From positions 113,976 to 177,975 of the forward strand of contig DASWQH010000040.1 in NCBI GenBank assembly GCA_036403815.1: 64,000 nucleotides of DNA, in the 5' to 3' direction. Each line of letters starts with the position of its first letter. Positions within the stretch are counted from its first letter, which is position 1. Below the pieces are notes generated by a model. The model searched no databases. It saw nothing but the letters and a program-made list of their open reading frames with translations, and had not been told where the DNA came from. Position numbers and translations under genes: made by a program. This document shows positions 51,284-59,683 of the stretch, piece after piece. Source of the stretch: JACVRN01 sp036403815. Lineage in GTDB: Bacteria; Acidobacteriota; Blastocatellia; Pyrinomonadales; Pyrinomonadaceae.

Positions 51284-51373
51284 CTTCTGGCAGGTAAAGC
51301 CTTTCTTTGGGAACAAGTGAGAGGCAGGCGCTAGAGCATCTAGACCGCTTAACTCATAGTTGGCGGTCTTTTT
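51284..51373 (+). ncRNA. Candidate small RNA after the Crp-family gene
   Basis: The 51181-51580 gap has no credible ORF. The interval from the predicted start to the terminator at 51342-51373 includes a CTAGA/TCTAG stem (near 51331-51343) and A-rich single-stranded parts. It may be an sRNA or simply the 3' UTR of the regulator gene. Confidence 0.25.
51342..51373 (+). terminator. Rho-independent terminator
   Basis: A 7-bp perfect stem (AGACCGC, 51342-51348, with GCGGTCT, 51363-51369) is followed by a T-run. It closes the Crp-family gene transcript or the small RNA. Confidence 0.7.
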
Positions 51374-51580
51374 GCGTTTTGACCACAATGTAGCGTTAAG
51401 GGGGCAAAGCCGGGTATGTAGATAATCTGCCTTTAAGTTGGATTAGTCCTCTTTCCTCCATTCAAACCGGGACACTCATCCCTCTTGTCTTGTCCCGGCG
51501 AATAAGCTAAAAATTCAGGTCGGGTTAACAGCAAATTCAAGGCTGGTTGCTGGCGGGCGACAATCAAGCGGGGCGATCAC

Positions 51581-52561
51581 ATGGCTAAATTGAAAGACCG
51601 TATTAAAACAGCGCTCGACGAGAGCCGTATGCTCATCCTCGGCGCGCAGGTTTTGTTGGGCTTGCAATTCAAGTCTGCCCTGGAGAAGGGCTTTGAAAAA
51701 CTGCCGCAGCATTCGCAGTATCTGAAACTGGGAGCGCTCTGTTTGATGCTCCTGGCAATCGCGCTTTTGATGGCACCGGGCGCATATCATCGTATTGTCG
51801 AAGACGGCGAAGACCACGAAGATGTCCACAGCTTCACCACGCGCGTGATGTGCTTTGCGCTCCTGCCCTTCGCTTTCGCCCTTGGAATTGATCTGTACGT
51901 CGCAACCGAAGGAGTAGCGGGCAGTGTGGCCGCTCTACTTGTAGGCACACTTGGCGGTCTGACGGCGCTCTTCTTCTGGTACGGGCTTGAGTTAATGCGA
52001 AGGTCACGGCGCAAGCCGGAGATAAGAGAGAAAAGGGCTATGAGTGAAGAGAATCAGGAGAAGGACGAAGGCACAAAGCTGAAAGATAAAATTGAGCAGG
52101 TGTTGACGGAATGCAGGGTAGTGCTGCCGGGCGCGCAGGCTCTGCTGGGCTTTCAATTCATCGCCATGATGATGGAAGGATTCGAGAAGCTGCCCACCTC
52201 TTCCAAATACATTCATCTGGTGAGCCTCTTTCTGGTAGCCTTGAGCGTCATTTTGCTGATGACGCCCGCGGCCTATCATCGTCTGGTGGAAAAGGGCGAG
52301 AATACGGAGCACTTTCATAGCTTTGCCAGCCGCATGTTGATAGCCTCTATGATACCGCTGGCGCTTGGCCTGTGCAGCGATTTCTACGTCGTGACGTTGA
52401 AGGTGACAGAATCGCGTGCAGTTGCGATACCGGGCGCTGCTTTCATGCTACTCTTCTTCTATGGACTCTGGTTTGGCTTTACGCTTTACAAGAGAAGTCA
52501 ACACGAGCGTGGCGCGCAAGCGAGAGCGTCAAAGAGTAAAGAGAAACAGCTTGCTACTTGA
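51581..52561 (+). CDS. Tandem-duplicated DUF6328-like membrane protein
   Basis: The 326-aa protein is an internal duplication. Residues about 1-145 and 160-310 share the order KLKDRIxxxLxExR, LxGAQxLLGxQF, GFEKLP, a hydrophobic helix, (A/P)GAYHR or PAAYHR, HSF and two further helices. Each half has four transmembrane segments and matches the DUF6328 type. The usual family member is a single unit, so this is a fusion of two copies by a Glu/Lys linker. Function is unknown. Confidence 0.8.
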   Translation: MAKLKDRIKTALDESRMLILGAQVLLGLQFKSALEKGFEKLPQHSQYLKLGALCLMLLAIALLMAPGAYHRIVEDGEDHEDVHSFTTRVMCFALLPFAFALGIDLYVATEGVAGSVAALLVGTLGGLTALFFWYGLELMRRSRRKPEIREKRAMSEENQEKDEGTKLKDKIEQVLTECRVVLPGAQALLGFQFIAMMMEGFEKLPTSSKYIHLVSLFLVALSVILLMTPAAYHRLVEKGENTEHFHSFASRMLIASMIPLALGLCSDFYVVTLKVTESRAVAIPGAAFMLLFFYGLWFGFTLYKRSQHERGAQARASKSKEKQLAT

Positions 52562-52622
52562 GCTTGTTCAAAGAGGTACGCGCATCACAACTTAAAGCAG
52601 GCTCTACTTTCTACGTCCCTTT

Positions 52623-53558
52623 ATGACTATCGAAAGAGCTTCCGGGCGCAATCTTGTGCGCGAATATCTAACGTACCTGCAAGTGGAAAAGGGCTTGGCA
52701 GGGAATTCTCTTCAAAGCTACAGGCGAGACCTTGTGCGTCTGGAAGACTGGGCTGCGCGTGCGGGCAAGCCTGTGGAAGAACTCGCGCGGCCTGATTTAC
52801 GAGCCTGGATAGCCAGCCTATCGCGCGAAGGCTTAGCGCCAAGGTCTGTTTCACGCGCAACGAGCGCCGCGCGCGGCTTCTATCGCTTCCTCATGCTGGA
52901 CGGCCACATCAAGCGCCACCCCGCAGAAGATTTGGACACTCCGCAGGCAGGCGCGCATCTTCCGCGCTTTCTCTCCGAAGACGAAATGGAAAGACTCCTA
53001 GCCACGCCCGACACTGTTACCGAAGAGGGCTTGCGTGATCGTGCCATACTGGAATTGATGTACGCGTCAGGGCTTCGTATCTCCGAGCTGGTCTCGCTCA
53101 AGCCGTCAGACGTTGACATGGACGCCGGACTACTTTCGTGCCACGGCAAGGGAAGCAAGGAGCGCCGGATTCCCATAGGCAGGAGCGCAAGCAGGTGGCT
53201 GGAGCTTTACCGCGCCGCTCGTGCGCACCGCACACGCACACACGACCCTAGACTCTTCGTCAACTCTCTCGGCGCACCGCTCACAAGACAGACGGTCTGG
53301 GTTTCTATAAAACGCATTGCCTCGCGCGCCGGGCTGGAAAACGTCTCGCCCCACACCCTGCGCCACAGCTTCGCCACTCATCTAATACAACACGGCGCAG
53401 ACTCTCGCTCCGTTCAATCCCTCTTAGGCCACAGCGACATCTCCACCACCCAAATCTACACACACATGACAGACAGACACCTGCGCGCCACCTACAACCG
53501 CCACCACCCGCGCGCCCTTGCCACCGGGACGCAAGAGAGTGAATTGGAAGAAGAGTGA
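52623..53558 (+). CDS. xerD: Tyrosine recombinase XerC/XerD
   Basis: This 311-aa site-specific recombinase has an N-terminal SAM-like core-binding domain and a C-terminal catalytic domain. The full set R (ASGLRISEL), K (CHGKGSKERRIP), H-x-x-R (HTLRHSFATHL), H (LGHSDISTTQIY) and the nucleophile Tyr (QIYTHM) is present. Length and pattern fit chromosome dimer-resolving XerC/D. The integron-integrase-specific additional motif is not seen, so it is not the source of the attC-like sites at 61-63 kb. Confidence 0.9.
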   Translation: MTIERASGRNLVREYLTYLQVEKGLAGNSLQSYRRDLVRLEDWAARAGKPVEELARPDLRAWIASLSREGLAPRSVSRATSAARGFYRFLMLDGHIKRHPAEDLDTPQAGAHLPRFLSEDEMERLLATPDTVTEEGLRDRAILELMYASGLRISELVSLKPSDVDMDAGLLSCHGKGSKERRIPIGRSASRWLELYRAARAHRTRTHDPRLFVNSLGAPLTRQTVWVSIKRIASRAGLENVSPHTLRHSFATHLIQHGADSRSVQSLLGHSDISTTQIYTHMTDRHLRATYNRHHPRALATGTQESELEEE

Positions 53559-53583
53559 GTCGAATAACTCGCCTTTAGAAAAG

Positions 53584-53745
53584 TTATCTTCTAGACCTGG
53601 AAATCAAGACCAGTCCCAGAATCAGTACGGGGATGGCGACCCAGAAGGTTCCTGCATTGGCTACTCTTTTGAGATTTAAGATCGCCAGAACAAGAGCAGC
53701 GATGATGCACAACAGTCCCAGTATGCGTATGGTAGTCGGTGACAT
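53584..53745 (-). CDS. 53-aa two-helix membrane microprotein
   Basis: The minus strand between xerD and the PCYCGC gene holds a short frame from the ATG at 53745 to TAA. It starts MSPTTIRILGLLCIIAALVL and has two hydrophobic helices (residues about 6-23 and 33-48) and a basic end (SRSRR). AAGAG lies a few bases upstream of the ATG. The two-helix plus basic-tail composition supports a real membrane microprotein, but no family is recognised. Confidence 0.5.
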   Translation of the reverse strand: MSPTTIRILGLLCIIAALVLAILNLKRVANAGTFWVAIPVLILGLVLISRSRR

Positions 53746-54111
53746 CTCTTATAGCCCTTCTGCTCAGCTTGTAGGACTTTAGCTGTTGCTTCTCAGGTGG
53801 TTTGCCGAGCGCGCAATTTCTACAGTTGCGGCACATGTGGAAATGCCTTCGGCTCGCCATTGTATCTCACAAGAGTCGAGCATTGCCAAAGAATTGTTAT
53901 TAAAGATTTGCCGGGAAAGATGATAGGTCACAGCATATCTTACCCCTCTAAGGATTCAATGATTACCGCGTTGACGAAATCTGCAACTCGTCAAAAGGGG
54001 GCATTATGTTCTATATTTTTGTAGGCGGAGCCGGGGCGGTTCCATCGAACCTTTGAAGAGGCGTAGCCATCTTAGGTTACAGTTGAGTTTTATCATCAGG
54101 AGAGTAAAAGC
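53746..54111. other. Intergenic region before the PCYCGC gene
   Basis: About 366 bp with a marginal 75-codon plus-strand frame (53797-54024) that lacks a ribosome binding site and a recognisable domain. I treat it as non-coding. Promoters for the flanking divergent genes are expected but not resolved. Confidence 0.4.
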
Positions 54112-54582
54112 TTGAACAGGAAGAAAGTCATAATAGTCGCGCTGGCCGTAATAATTGCGACGCTTGGAGTTGCGTTGCTCGTCGGCTCGGACAATAGCAA
54201 GGGGAAAGACTCTTTATTGCAGAAGCCTTTGATGAAGCCGCAGCGCACGGAACCGGCGCGTGTGCCCGCGTACGTGACAGATGGGAAGGTGATTGCGACC
54301 CTTGGGCCGACGCTTTCGCCTGAACAGTTCTTCGGTAAAGCGCGTGAGGCGTACCGGGTGGCGCAAGAGATTCCAGAGACGCTCGCGCAGCTTCCCTGCT
54401 ACTGCTATTGTGATGAAGGCTTCGGCCACAAGAGCCTGCACACCTGCTACGAGTCGGATCATTCGGCGCACTGCGCCACCTGTATACAGGAAGCTCTCGT
54501 CGCGTACCGCCTGCAAAAAGAGGAAGGACTATCGCCCGCGCAGATACGCGAGCGCATCATAGCCGAGTTCGGGCCGAAGTAG
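54112..54582 (+). CDS. PCYCGC-motif membrane-anchored protein
   Basis: This 156-aa protein starts at TTG 54112 (GAGAG upstream). It has an N-terminal membrane helix (IIVALAVIIATLGVALLVG) and a C-terminal domain with the motif LPCYCYCDEGFGHKSLHTC followed by CATCIQEALVAYRL. Seven cysteines in this pattern match the PCYCGC family of extracytoplasmic, probably metal- or haem-related proteins; the canonical GC is YC here. Conserved YRLQKEEGLSPAQIRERI ends the domain. A terminator follows at 54690-54710. Confidence 0.8.
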   Translation: MNRKKVIIVALAVIIATLGVALLVGSDNSKGKDSLLQKPLMKPQRTEPARVPAYVTDGKVIATLGPTLSPEQFFGKAREAYRVAQEIPETLAQLPCYCYCDEGFGHKSLHTCYESDHSAHCATCIQEALVAYRLQKEEGLSPAQIRERIIAEFGPK

Positions 54583-54689
54583 TCTCAACTATTAATCACG
54601 ACTGCGGCGCAGACGACGCGTAAAGAAAAAGAGGCTTGTTGTCAAAATACGCGTTGGTCAAAAACAGCGCGCAGTTAAAAATGAAAAGG

Positions 54690-54710
54690 ACGCCCAAAAG
54701 GGGCGTTTTT
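54690..54710 (+). terminator. Rho-independent terminator
   Basis: ACGCCC (54690-54695) and GGGCGT (54701-54706) form a 6-bp stem with loop AAAAG, followed by five T residues. It closes the PCYCGC gene. Confidence 0.7.
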
Positions 54711-54832
54711 ACATTTTCAGAAGGTACACATCATTAGCGCTTCTTCTTTATCGCCTTGCAAATTCAACGGAAAAGTTATTTTGTGGAATTTTTACTCCTT
54801 AAAATTTCTGCCCATCAGCGGCTGTCGCTGTC

Positions 54833-57202
54833 TCACGCATTAGGGTTAGCGGAGAAAAATGCCTCACGCTTGTGGAGATAATCCCAATTAAATTGGAGAC
54901 TTAAATCTTCGCCCTTTGTATCCAAACGCAGGTACTCTGAAAAAATAGGGTGAATTATGAATTCCCAACTTTTCATGTCGTCTTCATCAGTGCCGATAAA
55001 CAGAGATGAACCTTCGTTGAAGTAAAATGCGTGTTCACAGTCGAGTCCAAAGTTCTCTTGCATTTCCTTAGTAGCTTTTACTCCTATAAACCCAATCTCG
55101 TAAAGAAATTGGATTTTCTCCATCATCTGTGACTCTTCCAAGCTGCTGGCGGCAAACTTAAAGTCCACGGTAGATAGAATATCTCTAACTTTCTCGAAAG
55201 AGATAACCGGCTTACTTTTTTTGAAACGCTGAACGATGTCCCGTATATTTACAACCGTAGAGCGAAATTCGTTTATGAACTCACTCTCAATTATTTGATG
55301 CGTAGTAGCCTTCACGCATTTCCGCACTATTTCAGTTGTTACTTCATACCCCCATCTTTTCATATCCTCGGAGAGCGCAAGTAATGCAGCGAAATAAACA
55401 AGAACCTCTCTAGGGCGCCAGAAGGTGTGACGTAAGATGTACATGAACAATGGCATAGTGTATGTCTTCCCGTTGTATTCAAATTCCAGGGTGTTCAGAA
55501 TATGCTGAAACATCTTATGTCGGAGCACTACATCGAGCCTTTCTTTTGGGCTTCGATCTTTATCTTTACTTGTTTTTTTTATGCCTGCAAGAACCTGAAG
55601 GCGCTTACGCAATAGGATTGCAAGTTCGATACCTGACCAGTGAAGGGTGCACCATCTTTGCCAATGCCGATAACTATCACGTTCAACCCGAACGACCTCC
55701 ATAAACCGATCTTTCGGTGCCGCAATGCAGAAATCCAAGGTGCTGTAGAAATAGTCTTGACCCCTACTGCGAGCTTGCATCGTAAGACTTAGAAGTGAGC
55801 GCAGCCAGTCAACCTCGAAGTGAGCACGCCGTCGCATCTTTTCCTCATCATAAGCTCGAATGCTGTCTAGCCTGAATCTATCGAAAGCGGTATCGAAGCC
55901 ATCAAGCGTTATAAGAAATCGCTTATTAAAGGTTCGCAAGAGCATCCGGAAGCTATCCATAACTTCGGAACTAAACAAATGCGCAAGAAACCGCTCGCGA
56001 TTAAAGCGGACTCCGATATCTACTAGAAATAAAGCGGGGTCAGAACGGGTGCCATCAATACAATCTTTAACGAAGCTCATTGTGCCGGTGAATGCGTAGT
56101 TGAAGAGGTCACCTGTTCTCCAGTGCGTTAATGGGGAATTCCCTTTCATGTTATTGATGAATTTCTCAATAGGTTCTACAAGGCGACTCTGGACACTATT
56201 CAGTAAACCATTTATTGAGAAGTTCAGGATAACATCCATTGCGGCCAACATGAGCAGTGCTTCCCACGTGAGTTCAAATGCACGATCTCGTGAGACCGCC
56301 GCATTCACGTCAGACCGAAACTGCTGATCGCTATAAAGACCGTACAAAGATTCTAAATTAAAATCGTCGGCGATTATTTCGATAATGCCTTGATATCTAT
56401 CTGGCTGAGTTAATGGTAACACTTGTGTGAGAGTTGATTTTCCACTCCCTTTCCGGCCTATTACAAAGAAGGCTAATTGGCTTTCAATTCTGAAATAAGT
56501 AGATGTTTTGACGAGTATGGTATCGAGATAGTCACGACTGGCGAAGATGGGATCGTTGAAGCTTGCTTTTAGATCAACGAAAAGCCTGTCGTAATAGGAA
56601 TTTGACAGTTTGATGAATGCCTGACTTTTAACAGCAGATTCGGCGTGAATCTGAGAGGCAAGGGACTGGATTGGGTGAGTAAAGGTATTTTGTATGGATT
56701 GTGGTATTACGAATTCACCATTAGGCTTGCGGCTAACACGGAGACCAGTTAAGTCGAGCTGTTTGAGCGTAAGTAGTTCATCTGGCGTCGAGTGAGCGTA
56801 ACTCCCGCTAAATAGTATAGGGAGAATCTCGAAAGGAACTTTATTACTCTCCCATGCCGGGTCTTCTTTTCCGATCTTCTGATCAGTGTGCCGCGCCCAA
56901 ATGCGGCGGAATTCTTCGTACACTCCGCCCTGACGTTCAACAACCTTTCTTTTATATGAAGGACTCAATAGAATGATAACGACATCCACTCTATCAAGCA
57001 TTGCCATGAAGTCCTTGAAGTCCTCACCTGTGCTTAGGTGTTGATCGTATAGTAACTGTTCACCGCTTCCAAGGTGATCTTTAAGGGTATGGATAAGGTA
57101 ATCAAGAGTGTCACGGTCGCTTCCCTCATGACAGTAGGAGATGAAGCACGTCTTAGCACTTTTTTCCAAGGTTGAGGTCTCCAGTATAGAAGATTCTGAC
57201 AA
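54833..57202 (-). CDS. TIR/SEFIR-P-loop ATPase, probable defence protein
   Basis: This 789-aa protein has an N-terminal TIR/SEFIR-like domain (about residues 16-135; CFISYCHEGSDRD, a DVVIILLSPSY strand and GGVYEEFRRIW in the place of the catalytic-Glu region). A P-loop NTPase follows with Walker A GRKGSGKST near residue 248, resembling the Sll1717-type P-loop ATPases. A helical C-terminal region of about 350 residues has no recognised domain. Codon use and base composition are markedly AT-rich against the GC-rich neighbours, which suggests horizontal transfer. Start is TTG 57202. TIR proteins of bacterial immunity often act as NAD-consuming effectors; here that is inference. Confidence 0.75.
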   Translation of the reverse strand: MSESSILETSTLEKSAKTCFISYCHEGSDRDTLDYLIHTLKDHLGSGEQLLYDQHLSTGEDFKDFMAMLDRVDVVIILLSPSYKRKVVERQGGVYEEFRRIWARHTDQKIGKEDPAWESNKVPFEILPILFSGSYAHSTPDELLTLKQLDLTGLRVSRKPNGEFVIPQSIQNTFTHPIQSLASQIHAESAVKSQAFIKLSNSYYDRLFVDLKASFNDPIFASRDYLDTILVKTSTYFRIESQLAFFVIGRKGSGKSTLTQVLPLTQPDRYQGIIEIIADDFNLESLYGLYSDQQFRSDVNAAVSRDRAFELTWEALLMLAAMDVILNFSINGLLNSVQSRLVEPIEKFINNMKGNSPLTHWRTGDLFNYAFTGTMSFVKDCIDGTRSDPALFLVDIGVRFNRERFLAHLFSSEVMDSFRMLLRTFNKRFLITLDGFDTAFDRFRLDSIRAYDEEKMRRRAHFEVDWLRSLLSLTMQARSRGQDYFYSTLDFCIAAPKDRFMEVVRVERDSYRHWQRWCTLHWSGIELAILLRKRLQVLAGIKKTSKDKDRSPKERLDVVLRHKMFQHILNTLEFEYNGKTYTMPLFMYILRHTFWRPREVLVYFAALLALSEDMKRWGYEVTTEIVRKCVKATTHQIIESEFINEFRSTVVNIRDIVQRFKKSKPVISFEKVRDILSTVDFKFAASSLEESQMMEKIQFLYEIGFIGVKATKEMQENFGLDCEHAFYFNEGSSLFIGTDEDDMKSWEFIIHPIFSEYLRLDTKGEDLSLQFNWDYLHKREAFFSANPNA

Positions 57203-57414
57203 GCTTGGGTGGCCTCAAATCCATAAGATTGTAAGAATGAACGTGAGGTCTCATCAGAAGAGATAGACTAAAAGCGAAGCCACAATATTCGCATAAATTA
57301 TTTGTGTCAACAATAAACTGTATAACAGATAGAAATGATTAAGTTGGAAATACTGCCTATGCGAGGACTATTATCACCACCCGCAGCGAAACTCGATTAT
57401 TTAAGGCATGGCAC

Positions 57415-57443
57415 AATTCCTCAAAAGGTTCTTTTGAGGAATT
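57415..57443. repeat. Perfect 13-bp inverted repeat
   Basis: AATTCCTCAAAAG, then GTT, then CTTTTGAGGAATT. It is a stable stem without a long T-run on either side. Its position between a tRNA gene and a laterally acquired-looking gene makes it a candidate recombination or regulatory site. Confidence 0.6.
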
Positions 57444-57550
57444 ATCAGGCTTTTACTTTCGACCCTTGATTCCTCTACGTCCAAACAAACTGTACCAGTA
57501 TGTGGGTTGGTATAATCTGCCATGTTAAAGTTGGCACACTATAGGCACAC

Positions 57551-57582
57551 AAAACAAGAAAGGGCAGCCGCTTGGCTGCCCT
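57551..57582 (-). terminator. Terminator after tRNA-Arg
   Basis: On the minus strand a 9-bp perfect stem (AGGGCAGCC/GGCTGCCCT) with loop AAGC is followed by TTCTTGTTTT. It lies 18 bp after the tRNA 3' end. Confidence 0.75.
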
Positions 57583-57599
57583 TAACTCTTTGATTTTAA

Positions 57600-57676
57600 T
57601 GGTGCGCCCGGCAAGATTCGAACTTGCGACCTTCGGTTTCGTAGACCGACGCTCTATCCAACTGAGCTACGAGCGC
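57600..57676 (-). tRNA. tRNA-Arg (anticodon ACG)
   Basis: The minus strand folds as a complete 77-nt cloverleaf. It has acceptor stem GCGCTCG with CGGGCGC, a D-loop with AGTTGGA, anticodon loop CTACGAA (anticodon ACG, Arg), a T-loop with GTTCGAATC and an encoded 3' CCA. It reads CGN codons after A-to-I editing. A terminator follows directly. Confidence 0.95.
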
Positions 57677-57774
57677 GTGCCTTTATTCAGAGCGGAAAAG
57701 AGAATATAGGGGTTGAGTGCGCCGGGTGTCAAGCGAGCAGCGAGGGATGAAAAAGCTTGCTGCTGCTGCTCGTT

Positions 57775-58821
57775 TTAACGCGCGGTGTAGCCGGTCTTGG
57801 TGCGGGCGATCATGTCCGGGCGCGTCACTTCTACGCGTATGATGCGCCAGCTTCCGTCGCGTTTGCGGTCGCCGCCGGGCTGATAGGTCAGGCTGTAGAG
57901 CGAGCGCAGCTCTGCGGCGACCTCCGCGTAGAGTCGTCCCATATCTTCGAGCCGCTTGATCTCGCTAAGCCTGCCGCCGGTGCGGTCTGCGAGCACTTGA
58001 AGACGCACGCGCGCCGCCGTGTACATGGCTATCTGCTGCGGGTCTGGAAAGGGCAAAAGCTTTGCGTTGCCCGAAGGCAGCGCAAGCGGGTAGACCGTCA
58101 CGCCCATGTTGTCTGCCGCGTTGAGCACGGAGTTTAGCTGAGCGCTCGCAGTCGGCTTGATAGAAGCTATGGCCGCTTCATTCGTGGTGGCGCTTGCAGA
58201 TGCTTCACGATCCGCGCGCCGCATCTCGGTATCAAGTCCATCCGTCAGAACGATGATGGCTTTGCGCCGCTTGCCTTCGCCTGCGAGCTGCCGCATGGAA
58301 AAGCGCAGCGCGTTATAAAAGTTGGTCTGGCCTTTCCCCTGTGCCAGATCAATGGCTTCGGCAATCTTTCTGCGGTCGGAAGTGAACTTCTGAAGCATCT
58401 CGACCTTGTCGTTGAACGTGACGATGGCGACGCGGTCTTCGGGCGCGAGCGCGTCTATGAAACGCAGCGCAGATGCCTTGAGCGGTTGACGGAAACCAAG
58501 GGTCGAGCCGGACATGTCCAGCATAAGCACAAGGCTGAAGGGCGTCGTGGTCGGCTCGAAGCTCTGAATGTTCTGGCGCACTTCGTTCTCGTAGATGACG
58601 AAGTCGTTGCGCGAAAGATTCAGGATGGCACGTCCCTGTCTGTCCACCACGCCGACGTTAAGCTGTACCAGATTGGTTTCGACCTTGAGTACTTCGTCCG
58701 GGTCTTGCTCCTGTGCATGCGTTGCCGCAGGCGACCAAAAAGCACAGAGCAGTGCCAGAACCATTGTGGCGAAGAGGCGTCTTTGGCTAGAAGAATAGAA
58801 GGGAAACAGCGCTCGAATCAT
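57775..58821 (-). CDS. VWA-domain secreted protein (acidobacterial type)
   Basis: This 348-aa protein has a signal peptide (LFATMVLALLCAFWSPAATHA). A short beta domain (LVQLNVGVVDRQGRAILNLS then NDFVIYENEVRQNIQSF) is followed by a von Willebrand factor A domain with an intact MIDAS (LMLDMSGSTLGF, then TFNDKVE and a later VLTDGLDTEM). Such proteins are abundant in Acidobacteriota and probably bind protein or metal outside the cytoplasm. No partner gene is evident. Confidence 0.88.
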   Translation of the reverse strand: MIRALFPFYSSSQRRLFATMVLALLCAFWSPAATHAQEQDPDEVLKVETNLVQLNVGVVDRQGRAILNLSRNDFVIYENEVRQNIQSFEPTTTPFSLVLMLDMSGSTLGFRQPLKASALRFIDALAPEDRVAIVTFNDKVEMLQKFTSDRRKIAEAIDLAQGKGQTNFYNALRFSMRQLAGEGKRRKAIIVLTDGLDTEMRRADREASASATTNEAAIASIKPTASAQLNSVLNAADNMGVTVYPLALPSGNAKLLPFPDPQQIAMYTAARVRLQVLADRTGGRLSEIKRLEDMGRLYAEVAAELRSLYSLTYQPGGDRKRDGSWRIIRVEVTRPDMIARTKTGYTAR

Positions 58822-58971
58822 TGCTCAAGAATAGTCACTTAATAAATTAGGGCTACATGCGCGAGTATGCATGGCTGCACGCGTCTTTGGCAAGCACACC
58901 CGCCCAGACACAAAAAAGCCCGCGCCCGCAAGATGTCGGACGCTTCCGGCAAGCGCAGAGTTGCCTAAATG

Positions 58972-59060
58972 TGTGCCGGGTGTCAGGTGCCAGGTGACGG
59001 TTAAAAAAAACTATTGGATTTTCTTTAACCGTCACCCGGCACCTGACACCCGGCACACAT
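58972..59060. repeat. Hairpin repeat, word GGGTGTCAGGTGCCGG
   Basis: The left arm (58972-59009) contains GTGCCGGGTGTCAGGTGCCA. The right arm (59025-59059) is its complement with an A/T-rich loop of about 15 nt. It lies just downstream of the minus-strand gene that ends at 59063 and may act as its terminator. Confidence 0.85.
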
Positions 59061-59062
59061 TC

Positions 59063-59683
59063 TTATCTATCGCCTGCGGCGCGTGCTCTGCGCGTGCGGC
59101 GCGGCTGCGGCGTGGAAGTTGCTGCCGGTTCGATTGCCGGTACGGGCTTGAGGGGCGCGGGCTGTTCGACGGCGACGGGGCGTGGGCGTTGAGAGCGACG
59201 GCGTGCGGCGGCGCGCTCCTGATCTGCCTCTGCCGCTCGTCTGGCCTTCTCGATTCGCTTCAACGGCACGAGCTGAAACTTCAGCTCCATCTCCTGCGCC
59301 ACTTTGTAAATGTGTTTGGCCTTTGAGCCGCGCTCGGCGCGCTTAATGACCTCTTCGTGATCAAGCAGCTCTGCCTGATCCTCTTTTCCAATCCAGATGT
59401 ACTTGGCATCCGCCATCTCTCTTTTTACCTCCAGGCGTATCAATGTCCGCATCGAAACGGGCACGGCGGTCGGGACGAACGTGCGCTCGCGCGACTCCCG
59501 CTGCTTCCCATCAACCGCAGAGCGCTGAGCGAAATATTCTTCGACCAGCGCGTCAACCCCTGCGCGATTCTCGTCATAAAAGAGCGCGAAATCACTACAG
59601 CGTGTGCGATAAGGACAATTCACAGCACACACCAGAGGGTGTTTGAAATGCCCGTAACGATTGCAATAAAGTCTCAAACCCAT
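59063..59683 (-). CDS. Hypothetical protein with N-terminal Cys cluster
   Basis: This 206-aa protein begins with four cysteines (C7, C19, C23, C29 region, in YCNRYGHFKHPLVC then AVNCPYRTRC) that could bind zinc or an iron-sulphur cluster. A helical segment (KAKHIYKVAQEMELKFQL) and a basic, Pro/Ala/Arg-rich low-complexity tail from about residue 145 follow. The tail suggests nucleic-acid binding. I do not recognise the family. Confidence 0.55.
   Translation of the reverse strand: MGLRLYCNRYGHFKHPLVCAVNCPYRTRCSDFALFYDENRAGVDALVEEYFAQRSAVDGKQRESRERTFVPTAVPVSMRTLIRLEVKREMADAKYIWIGKEDQAELLDHEEVIKRAERGSKAKHIYKVAQEMELKFQLVPLKRIEKARRAAEADQERAAARRRSQRPRPVAVEQPAPLKPVPAIEPAATSTPQPRRTRRARAAGDR

Larger units (their letters stand above)
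57203..57599. other. AT-rich intergenic region between TIR gene and tRNA-Arg
   Basis: The region holds no ORF. Its main feature is a perfect 13-bp inverted repeat with a 3-nt loop (57415-57427 and 57431-57443). A tRNA terminator follows at 57551-57582. It should also hold the promoter of the minus-strand TIR gene. Confidence 0.55.

Noticed and set aside
52623..53558. Xer-type recombinase considered as integron integrase
   Set aside because: Length and motifs fit XerC/D; the additional integron-integrase domain was not seen and attC-like sites are 8 kb away.
53797..54024. 75-codon plus-strand frame before the PCYCGC gene
   Set aside because: No ribosome binding site, no domain, and composition unlike real genes here.
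58900..58970. GC-rich stretch with a run of A considered as a terminator
   Set aside because: No clean stem next to the A/T-run; the adjacent hairpin repeat is the better candidate.
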